From positions 1 through 64,000 of the forward strand of contig NZ_FOZD01000002.1 in assembly GCF_900113185.1 (NCBI RefSeq): 64,000 bases of DNA, given 5' to 3'. Within the stretch, counting starts at the first letter, position 1. The number at the start of each line of letters is the position of its first letter. Made by a program: the position numbers and the translations under genes. Shown here piece after piece: positions 52,518-62,101 of the stretch. The stretch is from Agromyces sp. CF514. Lineage in GTDB: Bacteria; Actinomycetota; Actinomycetes; Actinomycetales; Microbacteriaceae. The notes under the pieces are model-generated. The model was not told the origin of the DNA. It did no database searches and saw only the letters and a list, made by a program, of their open reading frames with translations.

Positions 52518-52683
52518 GTCGACAGGCTAGATCCGGAACGCTCGGGATGAGCGCAGGCATCAAGGCCAGCCGCGGCATCCGTCGGGCGCGGCGCGCCGCG
52601 ATGCTCAGGCGGCGTTCACCGATGCCAGCTAGCGTGGTCACGCCGACGGGCACCCCTCACCGACCGCCGACCATCGGAGCCGC

Positions 52684-53406
52684 ATGACTCCCCTGACGAC
52701 CCTCGCGTCCGCGCCCGCACACGCGGCGCTCGCCGCAGCCGAGACCGCCGATCACGGCTTCACGGGCCTGACCGGCTTCGCCGCCGACATCCTGAACGCC
52801 ATGGGCGACGCGGGCGTCGGCGTGCTCGTGTTCCTCGAGGTGCTGATCCCGCCGATCCCGAGCGAGGTGATCCTGCCGTTCGCGGGCTACCTCAGCCAGT
52901 CGGGCGACCTGCACCTCGGGTGGCTCATCGCCTGGTCGACGCTCGCGTCGGTGCTCGGCGCGCTGCTGCTCTACGCGCTCGGCGCCGCGATCGGCATCGA
53001 GCGCGCCATCTCATGGGTCGCGTGGACCAGGCTCGTCAGCCGCACCGACCTCGAGCGCGGCGCCGAGTGGTTCCACCGTCACGGCAGGTGGTCGGTGCTG
53101 TTCGGCCGCATGATCCCGGGGGTGCGCAGCCTGATCTCGCTGCCCGCCGGTGCCGATCGGATGCCGCTGCCCACGTTCGTGGCCTTCACCGCCCTCGGGT
53201 CGGCGGCCTGGAACTCCCTGCTCATCGGCGTCGGCGCGGCCCTCGGCACGCAGCACCAGGCCATCGACCACTGGCTGCAGTACCTCGACTACCTGGTCTA
53301 CGGCGCGATCGGCGTCGGGCTCGTCGTGCTCGTGGTGCGTCGCATCCGCGAGCACCGGGCCGTGGCACGAGGTGGCGCCGACGGCGGCGAGGCGACCGAA
53401 GGGTGA
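52684..53406 (+). CDS. DedA-family membrane protein
   Basis: 240 aa. Five or so membrane segments and the DedA/SNARE-associated pattern: FLEVLIPPIPSEVILPFAGY near the N-terminus, then RHGRWSVLFGRMIPGVRSLI and SLPAGADRMPLPTFVAFTAL. The Glu, the paired Pro and the F-G-R-x-x-P-G-x-R stretch are the conserved functional residues. DedA proteins move phospholipid carriers such as undecaprenyl phosphate across the membrane. Stands alone; a TAGCGT hexamer lies ~50 nt upstream of the ATG. Confidence 0.9.
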   Translation: MTPLTTLASAPAHAALAAAETADHGFTGLTGFAADILNAMGDAGVGVLVFLEVLIPPIPSEVILPFAGYLSQSGDLHLGWLIAWSTLASVLGALLLYALGAAIGIERAISWVAWTRLVSRTDLERGAEWFHRHGRWSVLFGRMIPGVRSLISLPAGADRMPLPTFVAFTALGSAAWNSLLIGVGAALGTQHQAIDHWLQYLDYLVYGAIGVGLVVLVVRRIREHRAVARGGADGGEATEG

Positions 53407-53537
53407 GCGGATGCCGCGGCGGCCGCCCGGGGCATCCGTCGCCGTTATGCAAGCGTGACGCGCTCGCGTGGCGACTCGAGGTCCGCTGCAGGTAGGTTCG
53501 TCGAGCCCGCCGATTCGGCCCTACCCGGAGGCCCCCG

Positions 53538-54758
53538 ATGCTCGAGAACCCCGCCACGCCAGACGCGCCCGCTGACGTGAGCGACGTGCTTGCCGAGACG
53601 CCCGAAGCGCCCGGCGAGGCGCACCGCCGCACCGCGTGGTGGGTGCCCGTGCTCGCCGTCTCGATCGCAGTGCTCGGTGCGACGGGTACCTACTTCGGTG
53701 CGGGATACGTCGCGCACACGCTCCGCAACGACCACATCGCCAAGGTGATCGAGATCGAGCAGCGCGCCGATGACGCGGTCGGCGACCTGAAGGCCTCCAT
53801 CACCCGAGCCGATTCCGCGGGCGACCAGGGTGCGGCGGTCATGGAAGCTGCCGTCGACGGCCTCGGCACCGATGAGCTCGCCGGCATCCTCGAATCCGCG
53901 GCCACCACGGCGACCGAGCTGGCGGCGACCGAGGTCGCACCGCTGCCCGAGCCGATCGCCTACGACGAGAGCGACGTGCGCCCCGCCTGGGTCAGCATCA
54001 TCGAGGTGCTCGAGACGCGAGCACGGGCGCAGGCGTTGCTCGACGACCTCGATGACATGACGACGTCGACGCTCGAGATCGACGGCGCGGCAGCCACGGC
54101 CGACGCCGCGCGCGTCGCCTTCTACGCCTCGGCCGCCGAGAACGCCGCCGCCCTGCTCGACGTGAACCGGATCGCCTCCTACGAGACCCGCATCGCCGTG
54201 CAGCACGGCATCGACCAGGCCGGCGACGATTGGTTCGAGTCGCGCGACAGCTCCGGCGCCTATCGGCAGCTGGCGAAGGCCGTCGACGCCATGCGGGCTT
54301 CCGCCGGAGCCGAGGCGGCGCGCCGAGCCGAGGCCGACTACGCGGCGCGCGGTCCGATCGAGGACTTCGCCAGGTCGATCGCACACGGCGTGAACCTCGA
54401 CTTCGTCTGGGCGAACGTCGTGGCCGGCAAGTCGAGCGACGAGGGTTGGTACGCGGGCACGGCGATGTACCGCTACGGCGACGGCGGCTGGGCGACGATC
54501 GAGCTCAGTCACAGCATCGGGTGGCACTTCACCGACGACATCGACGCGAAGGCCGTCGTCGTCCACGAAGTGGGCCACGCGCAGGTCGTGCGGCCCGAGT
54601 GCGAGCCGCTCTACACGGGCCCCGTGTTCAACGGCGACGACGAGATGTGGGCGACGGCGTGGGCCATCGCGTCGGGGTACGACGTCGAGGGGTCGGGCAT
54701 CCAGGCCTACGGGCGTCCGAGCGACGCGCAGATCGCCGAGGCGGGCAAGTGCATCTAG
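53538..54758 (+). CDS. Membrane-anchored protein with HEVGH zinc-protease motif
   Basis: 406 aa. Short cytoplasmic start, one membrane helix (WWVPVLAVSIAVLGATGTYF), then a long helical extracellular part rich in Ala/Glu/Asp (~65-290) and a compact C-terminal domain. The latter contains VVVHEVGHAQVV with H343-E-V-G-H347, the zincin HExxH motif, followed by a Cys, DDEMWATAWAIASGYD (a possible third ligand) and a terminal Cys that could pair with the first. I do not recognise the family. Upstream TAGGTT (53494-53499) may be its -10. A surface zinc protease is my reading. Confidence 0.6.
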   Translation: MLENPATPDAPADVSDVLAETPEAPGEAHRRTAWWVPVLAVSIAVLGATGTYFGAGYVAHTLRNDHIAKVIEIEQRADDAVGDLKASITRADSAGDQGAAVMEAAVDGLGTDELAGILESAATTATELAATEVAPLPEPIAYDESDVRPAWVSIIEVLETRARAQALLDDLDDMTTSTLEIDGAAATADAARVAFYASAAENAAALLDVNRIASYETRIAVQHGIDQAGDDWFESRDSSGAYRQLAKAVDAMRASAGAEAARRAEADYAARGPIEDFARSIAHGVNLDFVWANVVAGKSSDEGWYAGTAMYRYGDGGWATIELSHSIGWHFTDDIDAKAVVVHEVGHAQVVRPECEPLYTGPVFNGDDEMWATAWAIASGYDVEGSGIQAYGRPSDAQIAEAGKCI

Positions 54759-54851
54759 GCGCTATCGAACGTTCGTGAGCGGCGGGCGGCGGGCGTCGTC
54801 GCCCGGCGTCGTGATTCGCTGGAGCAGCGCCCGCCCGAGGCATCCGCTCGC

Positions 54852-55469
54852 TCAGCTGGTGCGCGGGGCGAGCCAGCGACGTAGCGAGCGGGTCACGAAC
54901 GGAAGCACCCAGTACGTCATGATCGGCGTGAGCACGAGGGTCGTCGCGAGCACGCGGAGCCAGATCGGCAGCTCGTTCCAGCCGGGCACGGGGGAGGCCA
55001 GGTAGCTGAACGCGAGGTTCACCGGGAAGAACCCGAGCCAGATCGTGACCGCCTGCTTCCATCGGGGCGGTGCCGGCGGCAGGTCTTCGGATTCGGATGC
55101 CGCGCCCGAATCGATCACCGGGATCGACCCGGTCGGCGGCTCGTCGAACCAGCCCTCGATGCCGGATCGGCGACGCGAGCGTTCGGACCGCACGAGGCCG
55201 TGGCCCTCGGCCAGCCATGCCGTGCGCTCGGCCGAGTGCTCCCAGGCGTCGAGCGTCGCCTCGCTCGAGAACCGGTAGAGCATGTGCCAGATGTTCGAGT
55301 CCTGGTCGACGCGCACCCAGCCCGAGCCGAGGAAGCCGGGATAGCGGTTGGCGAGGTTGACGCCGGACTGCACCCAGCTCGTGGTCTCGGGGATGCGGTC
55401 GGGGTCGACCTCTCGACGGATCGAGACGGTGACGGGCTGGTTCGCGGCGCCGGTCGGATTCGCGGTCAT
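54852..55469 (-). CDS. Antibiotic-biosynthesis-monooxygenase-like protein with membrane tail
   Basis: 205 aa from ATG 55469. Residues ~10-100 fit the ABM ferredoxin-like fold (VTVSIRREVDPDRIPETTSW, YPGFLGSGWVRVD, WHMLYRFSSEATLDAWEHS). A Pro/Glu/Ser linker leads to two membrane helices (AVTIWLGFFPVNLAFSYLAS and LRVLATTLVLTPIMTYWVLP). This two-part layout is common in a family annotated only as ABM-domain proteins. Role unknown; stress response is likely. Confidence 0.75.
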   Translation of the reverse strand: MTANPTGAANQPVTVSIRREVDPDRIPETTSWVQSGVNLANRYPGFLGSGWVRVDQDSNIWHMLYRFSSEATLDAWEHSAERTAWLAEGHGLVRSERSRRRSGIEGWFDEPPTGSIPVIDSGAASESEDLPPAPPRWKQAVTIWLGFFPVNLAFSYLASPVPGWNELPIWLRVLATTLVLTPIMTYWVLPFVTRSLRRWLAPRTS

Positions 55470-55622
55470 GGGTGATGGCCTCTCGTGGCCCGCGGGGGTG
55501 GTGCGGGGATCTGAGTGAGGAGAACGCCGCGAGGGCCCTCGGTGTTCCGTGGGCCCCCTCGGCAATGCACCAGTGTAGGCATCCCGGGTTACCCGCGTGT
55601 TTCGGCTCGATAGGCTGCGCTG

Positions 55623-56051
55623 GTGAGCGACTATCAGGTTCTGGACATCGGCGGCCTCGACGACTGGCGGGGGCATTTCGGCGGGTTTCGCCCCGACAGC
55701 TCGCGCGACGGGCGCCGTGTGGTCGACCACGAGCTCACGATGCAGTTCATCGGCATGACGGCCAACGCGCTGGCGCCGGGTGAAGAGGCGGGCTACTGGC
55801 ACCGGCACGCGAAGGTCGAGGAGCTCTACGTGTTCCTCGAGGGTCGCGGGCAGATGGGCCTCGACGACGACGTGCTCGACGTCGGCGCCGGATCCGTCGT
55901 GCGCGTCGGCCAGGGCGTCTGGCGCACGTGGCGCTGCGCGCCCGACGGCGACGGCGAGCTGCGGTGGCTCTGCATCCGCGCAGGCGGCACCGAGCTGCCG
56001 CACTTCCCCGACGACTCCGAGCGCGGCGGCGACCGGCCGATGCCCTGGTAG
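55623..56051 (+). CDS. Cupin-domain protein
   Basis: 142 aa from GTG 55623, preceded by TAGGCT and six bases (leaderless layout). Cupin motif 1: GYWHRHAKVEELYVFLEGRG (H-x-H, E), motif 2 around VRVGQGVWRTWRCAP, where the usual His is missing. Small single-domain cupins may isomerise sugars, bind metals or regulate; the substrate cannot be read. Converges with the MFS gene. Confidence 0.8.
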   Translation: MSDYQVLDIGGLDDWRGHFGGFRPDSSRDGRRVVDHELTMQFIGMTANALAPGEEAGYWHRHAKVEELYVFLEGRGQMGLDDDVLDVGAGSVVRVGQGVWRTWRCAPDGDGELRWLCIRAGGTELPHFPDDSERGGDRPMPW

Positions 56052-56081
56052 GGCCGCCCGAGCGGACTCCTTCGGGCCGGG

Positions 56082-57710
56082 CTAGGCCGACTTCGACGGG
56101 TCGGGGATCTCCTCGGGCCGGTACTTCGGCAGGCGCGACGCCGGGATCGCGGCGACCGCGCTGAGCCCCGCCAAGACGAGGAACCCGAGCTTGAGCGTGC
56201 GCAGGCGCTCCTCCTCGTTGAGCGCGACGGCCGCGTCGACCTGTTCGGGCGTTGCGGTCGTCTGCTCGAGCGTGACGCGCAGGTCGTCGTTGCTGATGAA
56301 GTTCACCTGGTCGAGGTCGACCTGCGCGAGGAGTTCGTCGGGCAGGTCGGGATGCTCGGCCGCGGCACCTGCGACGTTCAGGGTGAGCATCGTGACCAGC
56401 AGGGCGCCCATCACGGCCGTGCCGACCGCTGAGGCGAGGTTCTGCGTGGTGCCGCGGATCGAGCCGACGTCGCCCGCGAGCTCCTTCGGCGCGGCCGTGA
56501 CGAGCACGTTGAACACCAAGGTCACGAGCGCGCCCTGGCCGATGCCGAAGACCACGAGCCCGAGGATCGTCGGCAGCGTCTCCCAGTTGTTGGTCACGAC
56601 GAACGAGAGCCACAGCAGCGCCAGCGTCGTGAGCGCGAACGAGAACAGCGCTATCGTGCGGGGGCTGAAGCGGCGGTAGAACCGCACGATGAGGGTCGCC
56701 GTGACGAACACGGTCAGGTTGAACGGCATCATCGCGAGCGAGGTGTCGAACGGCGTGCGGCCCTGCACGACCTGGATGTAGGTCGGCACGGTGAAGTTCA
56801 CCGCGGCCTCCATCGAGACGATGATGAACATCGCGTAGACCGCCGAGCGCTCGCGTGCGTGCCCGAGCACGCTCAGGTTCACGAGGGGTTCCTGGCCACG
56901 CCGCATGCGTCGCCTCGTCCAGAGGAAGAAGGCCTGCCCGAGGATCAGCCCGACCACCACGAAGACGGGCGCCGGCGAGAGGCCGAGCACGTCGAAGGGG
57001 GCACCGTCGTCGGCGAGCAGGATGCCCCACGAGTTCAGGTTGTTGAATCCGAGCGTGAGCAGCACGATCGCCGCGCCGATGAGCAGTGAGGCGACGAGGT
57101 CGATGCGCACCGACCGGTCGCCGCGGTCCGAACGAAGCCCGAAGCTCAGCGCGAAGACCGCGATCGCGAGGGCGAGCGTGATGAAGAAGATCGGACGCCA
57201 GCCGACGAGCGTTCCGAGCGTGCCGCCGATGAGGAAGGCGCTGATGCCCGAGAACGCGCGCGCCGAGCCGAGCGAGCCCACGGCGGTGGCCTGCTGCGTG
57301 CCCCGGTAGTTCTCGGCGATCAGGGCGACGAGCGACGGAACGATGATGGCCGCGGCCGCACCCGCGAGCACCTGCCCGGCGATGGCCCAGCCGATCGTGG
57401 GTGCGAGGATCATGATGAGCGAGGATGCCGCGAACACCACGAGCACGCATCGGAAGATGAGCACCCACCCGATGCGCTGGCCGAGCTTGGCGCCCGTCAT
57501 GACGAGGGCCGCGACTGCGAGGCCGTAGACGACGATCGTCGTGCTCGCGACGGTGGGCGGCACGCCGAAGTCCTCGACCATGCCGCCGAGCGAGATCGGC
57601 AGCGCCGCGACGTTGAACGACATCAGGACCTGGGCGAGGAAGAGGCCCACCATCGGCGCCCAGGAGCGCCGCTCCTCGGTGGCCGTCGTCTCGGGTGCGT
57701 GCTCGGTCAT
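56082..57710 (-). CDS. MFS drug exporter, DHA2-type
   Basis: 542 aa from ATG 57710. Fourteen predicted membrane segments, with MVGLFLAQVLMSFNVAALPI as the first and motif A-like GAKLGQRIGWVLIFRC after TM2. The antiporter motif C region RAFSGISAFLIGGTLGTLVG lies in TM5. A ~70-residue extracellular stretch near the C-terminus (ELLAQVDLDQVNFISNDDLR) precedes the last helix, as in DHA2 transporters. Exports drugs or metabolites in exchange for protons. No adjacent regulator. Confidence 0.88.
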   Translation of the reverse strand: MTEHAPETTATEERRSWAPMVGLFLAQVLMSFNVAALPISLGGMVEDFGVPPTVASTTIVVYGLAVAALVMTGAKLGQRIGWVLIFRCVLVVFAASSLIMILAPTIGWAIAGQVLAGAAAAIIVPSLVALIAENYRGTQQATAVGSLGSARAFSGISAFLIGGTLGTLVGWRPIFFITLALAIAVFALSFGLRSDRGDRSVRIDLVASLLIGAAIVLLTLGFNNLNSWGILLADDGAPFDVLGLSPAPVFVVVGLILGQAFFLWTRRRMRRGQEPLVNLSVLGHARERSAVYAMFIIVSMEAAVNFTVPTYIQVVQGRTPFDTSLAMMPFNLTVFVTATLIVRFYRRFSPRTIALFSFALTTLALLWLSFVVTNNWETLPTILGLVVFGIGQGALVTLVFNVLVTAAPKELAGDVGSIRGTTQNLASAVGTAVMGALLVTMLTLNVAGAAAEHPDLPDELLAQVDLDQVNFISNDDLRVTLEQTTATPEQVDAAVALNEEERLRTLKLGFLVLAGLSAVAAIPASRLPKYRPEEIPDPSKSA

Positions 57711-57800
57711 CGTGCGGGTCCCCTCGCTCCGGCGCCCCTCGCGCCCGGTGCCAGCATGGCGCACGGCGGCGGGGCGGCGCGGTCACCGCGCCGAAACGGG

Positions 57801-58640
57801 TCAGGTCTGGATGACCGCGACGGGTTCGGTCGTGGGCTGCGGCGAGCCGCCCGCCGGCTCCACCGTGATGCCGACCGCGAGGCCCTGCGCGAACTCGCCC
57901 TCGAGGATTCGCCAGGCCTCGTCGCTGCCCGTCACGTCGAACGTGCCCGCCGACACGGCACCGCTCTCGTCGATGTACCAGAGCTCGTACGTGTGCTCGT
58001 CGCCGAGCTCGGAGAGCCCGTCTGCGACGATCGCGCTGCGACCCTGCTCGGCCGACGACACGAGGGTGACCTCGCCGCCGCCGGTCACCTCCGCAGTGGT
58101 CTGCTGCGCATCGGATGCCGCGGCCAGCGACGCCATCTCGCGCTGCGCGCCCCAGCCGTTCGGGCCGAACCAGTTCGCGCCGATGAAGGCGCCCGCGACG
58201 AGCAGGACCACGGCTGCGGCCGACGACCAGGCGATCGCGATGCGGCGGCGTGCTCGACGTGCGGCGAGATCGACGGCGGGGGCCGCGACGAATTCGGGGG
58301 CGGTGTCGGAGGCCGGCGCAACCTCTGGAGCGGCGGCGGGTTCGGACTGCGGAGTGACGGATGCCGCGGCATCCGCCCGCCGTTCCTGCGGAGCCGCATC
58401 GAGCTTGTCGAACAGGCTCGCCTTGAGCGAGGCGGGGGGCGCGACGGGTTCGACCCCGTCGCCGAGGCCGGTGGCGATCGCACGGAACGACTCGACCTCG
58501 GCCTGCAGTTCGGGGGAGTCCGCGAGCGCGCGCTCGAACCGGGCGCGGTCCGACTCGTCGAGCGCATCGAGCGCATACGCCGCAGCGAGGTCGCGGAGGT
58601 CGTCGCCGGCGCCGTTCGCCGCGTCATCCGCTCGGTTCAT
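57801..58640 (-). CDS. rskA-like: Anti-sigma factor, RskA-like
   Basis: 279 aa. N-terminal anti-sigma domain (LRDLAAAYALDALDESDRAR) without the HxxxCxxC zinc motif, one membrane helix (IAWSSAAAVVLLVAGAFIGA near residue 135) and a C-terminal extracellular RskA domain (TYELWYIDESGAVSAGTFDV). It should hold the sigma factor at the membrane until proteolysis releases it. ATG overlaps the sigma gene's stop by 4 nt. Confidence 0.88.
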   Translation of the reverse strand: MNRADDAANGAGDDLRDLAAAYALDALDESDRARFERALADSPELQAEVESFRAIATGLGDGVEPVAPPASLKASLFDKLDAAPQERRADAAASVTPQSEPAAAPEVAPASDTAPEFVAAPAVDLAARRARRRIAIAWSSAAAVVLLVAGAFIGANWFGPNGWGAQREMASLAAASDAQQTTAEVTGGGEVTLVSSAEQGRSAIVADGLSELGDEHTYELWYIDESGAVSAGTFDVTGSDEAWRILEGEFAQGLAVGITVEPAGGSPQPTTEPVAVIQT

Positions 58641-59227
58641 GTCGTCACCCCCAATACGTCTCGCAATCGGATCATGCCATCTCGAAGCCGCGTCTTCACC
58701 GTGCCCAGCGGCACCTCGAGCCTCGCCGCGATCTCGGACTGCGTGCAGCCCCCGTAGTACGCGAGCGAGATGCACTCGCGCTGTGCTGGGCTGAGCTCGG
58801 CCAACGCATCGGCGACCCGCTCGTGCTCGATCGCGATCTCGGCCGCCTCGGCGACCTCGTCGACCGGCACGTCGAGATCGCGGATGCCGGTCTTCAGGTC
58901 GCGTTCGCGCGAGGCCTGCGACGCACGCACGCGATCGACCGCTCGCCGGTGCGCGAGCGTGAGCAGCCACGGGACCGCCGAGCCCCGCTCGGGGTCGAAT
59001 CGCGCGGCGGTCTGCCAAGCCTCGAGGAACACGTCCTGCGTCACCTCCTCGGCCTGCGCGGCGTCGACGAGCACGCGCCGGACGAGTCCGAACACCCGTG
59101 CCGACGTCGCGTCGTAGAGGAGGCCGAACGCCTCGCGATCGCCAGAGGCGGTGGCCACGAGCAGGTCCTCGAGCGCGCGCGGGTGCTCCCCGGCATGCTC
59201 AGCGACGTCGACCACGATCCCAAGCAT
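58637..59227 (-). CDS. sigK: ECF sigma factor, SigK-like
   Basis: 196 aa from ATG 59227; earlier in-frame starts add sequence with no sigma character. Region 2: DREAFGLLYDATSARVFGLV and EEVTQDVFLEAWQTAARFDP; region 4: ELSPAQRECISLAYYGGCTQ then SEIAARLEVPLGTVKTRLRD, the -35-binding HTH. Typical of the SigK branch, which is released from RskA by a redox or protease signal. Translationally coupled to the anti-sigma gene. Confidence 0.9.
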   Translation of the reverse strand: MLGIVVDVAEHAGEHPRALEDLLVATASGDREAFGLLYDATSARVFGLVRRVLVDAAQAEEVTQDVFLEAWQTAARFDPERGSAVPWLLTLAHRRAVDRVRASQASRERDLKTGIRDLDVPVDEVAEAAEIAIEHERVADALAELSPAQRECISLAYYGGCTQSEIAARLEVPLGTVKTRLRDGMIRLRDVLGVTT

Positions 59228-59468
59228 GTCAGAGCCGTGGCGGGCGAACCGCCCCTTGCGGAGCGGCGCGGTTCGTGGAAGGAGGGCATGGGTCATCCGT
59301 CGGGCTCGGAGTTCGGTTCGTGCCGACCGGTGCCCTGGCCGGCACGGAGTCGGGGAGCGGTGGTCACCGGGGCACCTCGTTTCGTGTGTCACCGGGTATT
59401 CGGAGCCGACGGGCGATCCGATTGGGTCGCGCGGCGGTCGGGCAGACCCGCCTTCGCGGTCGCTCCCG

Positions 59469-60098
59469 CTAGTCGAGCAGTCCTCGCTGGAATCCGACGG
59501 CGACCGCGGCCGCGCGATCGCCGACGTCGAGCTTGGCGTAGAGGTGCAGGAGGTGGGTCTTCACCGTCGCCTCGCTGATGAAGAGGCGGCCTGCGATGTC
59601 GCGGTTCGTCGCACCGGTCGCGATCAGGCGCAACACCTCGCACTCGCGGGTGCTGAGCGGCGAATCGGGCCGGCGAACGCGGCCCATCAGGCGCATCGCG
59701 ACCGTCGGAGACAGCACCGCCTCACCGCGGGCGGCTGCCTCGACGGCGCTCATGAGCTGGTCGCCGGCGGCGTCCTTCAGCAGGTATCCGGTGGCGCCCG
59801 CCTCGATCGCGGGGAGCACCTCGCTGTCGGTGTCGTAGGTGGTCAGCACGAGCACGCGTGTCGCGAGGCCGAGCTCGGCGAGCCGCTTGATCGCGGTGAC
59901 GCCGTCCATGCGGGGCATCCGGAGGTCCATGAGCACGACGGCGGGTTCGAGCGCACGGGCGAGGGCGACGGCCTCCGCGCCGTCGGCTGCCTCGCCGACC
60001 ACCTCGAATCGGGGATCGCCCGTGAACATGCCGCGGAGCCCGTCCCTGACGATGGGGTGATCGTCGGCGATGAGGATGCGGATGGCGGTCTCAGTCAC
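59469..60098 (-). CDS. NarL/LuxR-family response regulator
   Basis: 209 aa. Receiver domain with acidic pair IADDHPIVRDG, phospho-Asp in VVLMDLRMPRMDG (~D55), the switch Thr in VLTTYD and Lys in YLLKDAAGD; LuxR-type HTH at the C-terminus (STRECEVLRLIATGATNRDI, then ISEATVKTHLLHLYAKLDV). Overlaps the kinase gene by 8 nt. It probably controls the ABC exporter operon it belongs to. Confidence 0.93.
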   Translation of the reverse strand: MTETAIRILIADDHPIVRDGLRGMFTGDPRFEVVGEAADGAEAVALARALEPAVVLMDLRMPRMDGVTAIKRLAELGLATRVLVLTTYDTDSEVLPAIEAGATGYLLKDAAGDQLMSAVEAAARGEAVLSPTVAMRLMGRVRRPDSPLSTRECEVLRLIATGATNRDIAGRLFISEATVKTHLLHLYAKLDVGDRAAAVAVGFQRGLLD

Positions 60099-61347
60099 TC
60101 GTGCTCCTCGGTGAGGTCGTGATCTCCTGCGGCAGGATCGGTACGCTCGCCGACACGGCCGTGCCGACGCCCGGCTCGGATTCGATCTCGAGCACGCCGG
60201 CGATGCGCTCGACGCGCTGACGCATGGACGTCAGGCCGAATCCCCCGCCGTCGGCCGCCAGCGCGGGGTCGAAGCCGGTTCCGTCGTCGCGGACGTCGAG
60301 GGTCGCCAGGTCGTCCATGTACGAGAGCGTGATGCCCACGCGGTTCGGGGAGGCGTGCTTGCCCGAGTTCGCGAGCGCCTCCTGCGCGACGCGCAGGAAG
60401 GTCACTTCGACCTCGGGATGCAGTGGGCGCACGTCGCCCGTCGTCGAGACCTCGACGGCGACGTCGTGCAGGCGGCCCCATTCGGTCGCGACGGCCGCGA
60501 TCGCGTCGGGCAGCCGGTCGGCGTCGAGCTGCGACGGCCCGATGGCGTGCACCGAGCGCCGCGCCTCGGCGAGGCTCTCGCGGGCGAGCTTGGCGGCGTT
60601 GCCGAGGTGACGGCGGCGGACCTCGTCGCTGCCGAGCTCGTCGGCGCGTTCGGCCGCCTGGAGCTGGGTGATGATGCCGGCCAGTCCCTGGGCGATGGTG
60701 TCGTGGATCTCGCGGGCGATGCGCTGCCGCTCGTCGAGCACCCCGGCCTCGCGGGCCTGCACGAGCAGCTGGGCGTGGAGCCCGGCGTTCTCCCGGATCG
60801 TCTCCTCGAGCTGGGTCACCATGCGCTTGCGCTCGGCGCTGTGCGCACTCGGGGTGTCGCCGATGCTGCTGAACAGGCCGACGGCGGCCACGATGGCGCC
60901 GATGAAGAACAGGTACGTGAACACGGCGACCGGCGTCGGATCCGGGAGGCCGCCCATGAACGTGGTGATGCTGATCGTGGCCGTCGCGGTCAGCCCGACG
61001 AAACGCCAGCCGGAGCGGAGGTACTGCCAGGAGTGCAGGTATCCGACGAAGCCGAAGAATCCCGCGAACCACACGTCGCGGGTGCAGAGCACGGCGATGA
61101 GCAGGATGAGGCCGGTGACGTACACCGCGCCCGGCGGGCGGCGGCGGCCCATGAACCACATCCATGCCGCGGTGAGCAGCACGAGCCACAGGGTGATCAG
61201 CCGATCGATCCACGTGTGCGCCCCGGTGAGCAGCGAAAGCAGGGCCGAGGTCGCGAGGAGCAGGTAGGGTGCGACGGCCATCACGCGCAGCAGCCGCTGC
61301 TCGCGCAGCTCGAGCTGCCTCGCCGTCGTCCCCGAGATGCTGCTCAC
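60091..61347 (-). CDS. Membrane sensor histidine kinase (HisKA_3 type)
   Basis: 418 aa from GTG 61347 (GTGA overlap with the exporter permease). Five or six membrane segments in the first ~160 residues, with little outside the membrane, then HisKA_3 with the phospho-His in RIAREIHDTIAQGLAGIITQ and an HATPase_c domain (FLRVAQEALANSGKHA, DDGTGFDP, GFGLTSMRQRVE). This intramembrane-sensing type often watches over the ABC exporter encoded next to it. Confidence 0.92.
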   Translation of the reverse strand: MSSISGTTARQLELREQRLLRVMAVAPYLLLATSALLSLLTGAHTWIDRLITLWLVLLTAAWMWFMGRRRPPGAVYVTGLILLIAVLCTRDVWFAGFFGFVGYLHSWQYLRSGWRFVGLTATATISITTFMGGLPDPTPVAVFTYLFFIGAIVAAVGLFSSIGDTPSAHSAERKRMVTQLEETIRENAGLHAQLLVQAREAGVLDERQRIAREIHDTIAQGLAGIITQLQAAERADELGSDEVRRRHLGNAAKLARESLAEARRSVHAIGPSQLDADRLPDAIAAVATEWGRLHDVAVEVSTTGDVRPLHPEVEVTFLRVAQEALANSGKHASPNRVGITLSYMDDLATLDVRDDGTGFDPALAADGGGFGLTSMRQRVERIAGVLEIESEPGVGTAVSASVPILPQEITTSPRSTSD

Positions 61348-62063
61348 TCCCAACGGAAGAACTTGGCTGCCGCGAGGCCCACGACCACCGAGTAGGCGGC
61401 CATGACCCCGAGCAGCAGCGGGTCGGGCGCGGCTCCGGTCCAGACATCCTGCAGGCTCTGGCGGAAGGCGCCGAGCGGGGTGAACTCCCCGATCCTGACC
61501 AAGATAGCGGGCATCTGCGAGGCCGGCTGCATGAGCCCTGCGAGATAGGCCATCGGGAAGTACAGGAGCACGCCGATGCCGTTGGCGGCGCGACCGCTCG
61601 GCGCGAGTGCGGCGATCAGGAGGCCGATGGAGAACATCGAAGCCGTGCCCAGCAGGAACACGGCGGCGAAGCCCATGGCGTTCGCCGGAAGGGGTGCGCC
61701 GAGCACCGCCGCGGCCACGACGAGCAGTGCGCCGCAGCTCACGAGCACGAGCACGAACTGCAGGATCAGCTGTACGGCCAGGAGGCTCACCGGCCGCACC
61801 GGTGTGGTGGAGAGCCTGCGCAGGATCCCCTTCTCCCGGTAGGTCGCGAGTGCCGTGGGCATGAGGTAGAGCCCGACGAGGCCGATGGCGATCGCGATCG
61901 CCATCGGGAGCAGCGTCGTGTCGTCGGGGCCGATCGAACTGCCGAAGACGATGAGGATGAACAGCGGGATCAGCACGGTGAAGAGCGAGCCCGGCTCGCG
62001 TACGAGCAGCTTGGACTCGACCGCGGTGAGCTTGACGGTCGCGGGCATGGCGATTGCGGACAT
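61344..62063 (-). CDS. ABC-2 type exporter permease
   Basis: 239 aa. Six membrane segments and the ABC-2 pattern: LTAVESKLLVREPGSLFTVL at the start, YREKGILRRLSTTPVRPVSL before TM3 and FPMAYLAGLMQPASQMPAIL, FTPLGAFRQSLQDVW towards the end. Works with the ATPase encoded 38 bp upstream. Exporters of this group handle drugs or envelope components. Confidence 0.9.
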   Translation of the reverse strand: MSAIAMPATVKLTAVESKLLVREPGSLFTVLIPLFILIVFGSSIGPDDTTLLPMAIAIAIGLVGLYLMPTALATYREKGILRRLSTTPVRPVSLLAVQLILQFVLVLVSCGALLVVAAAVLGAPLPANAMGFAAVFLLGTASMFSIGLLIAALAPSGRAANGIGVLLYFPMAYLAGLMQPASQMPAILVRIGEFTPLGAFRQSLQDVWTGAAPDPLLLGVMAAYSVVVGLAAAKFFRWE

Positions 62064-62101
62064 GACGGTCTCCTGAGATGTGGTGGGCGGATGCTTCGTG
62101 G

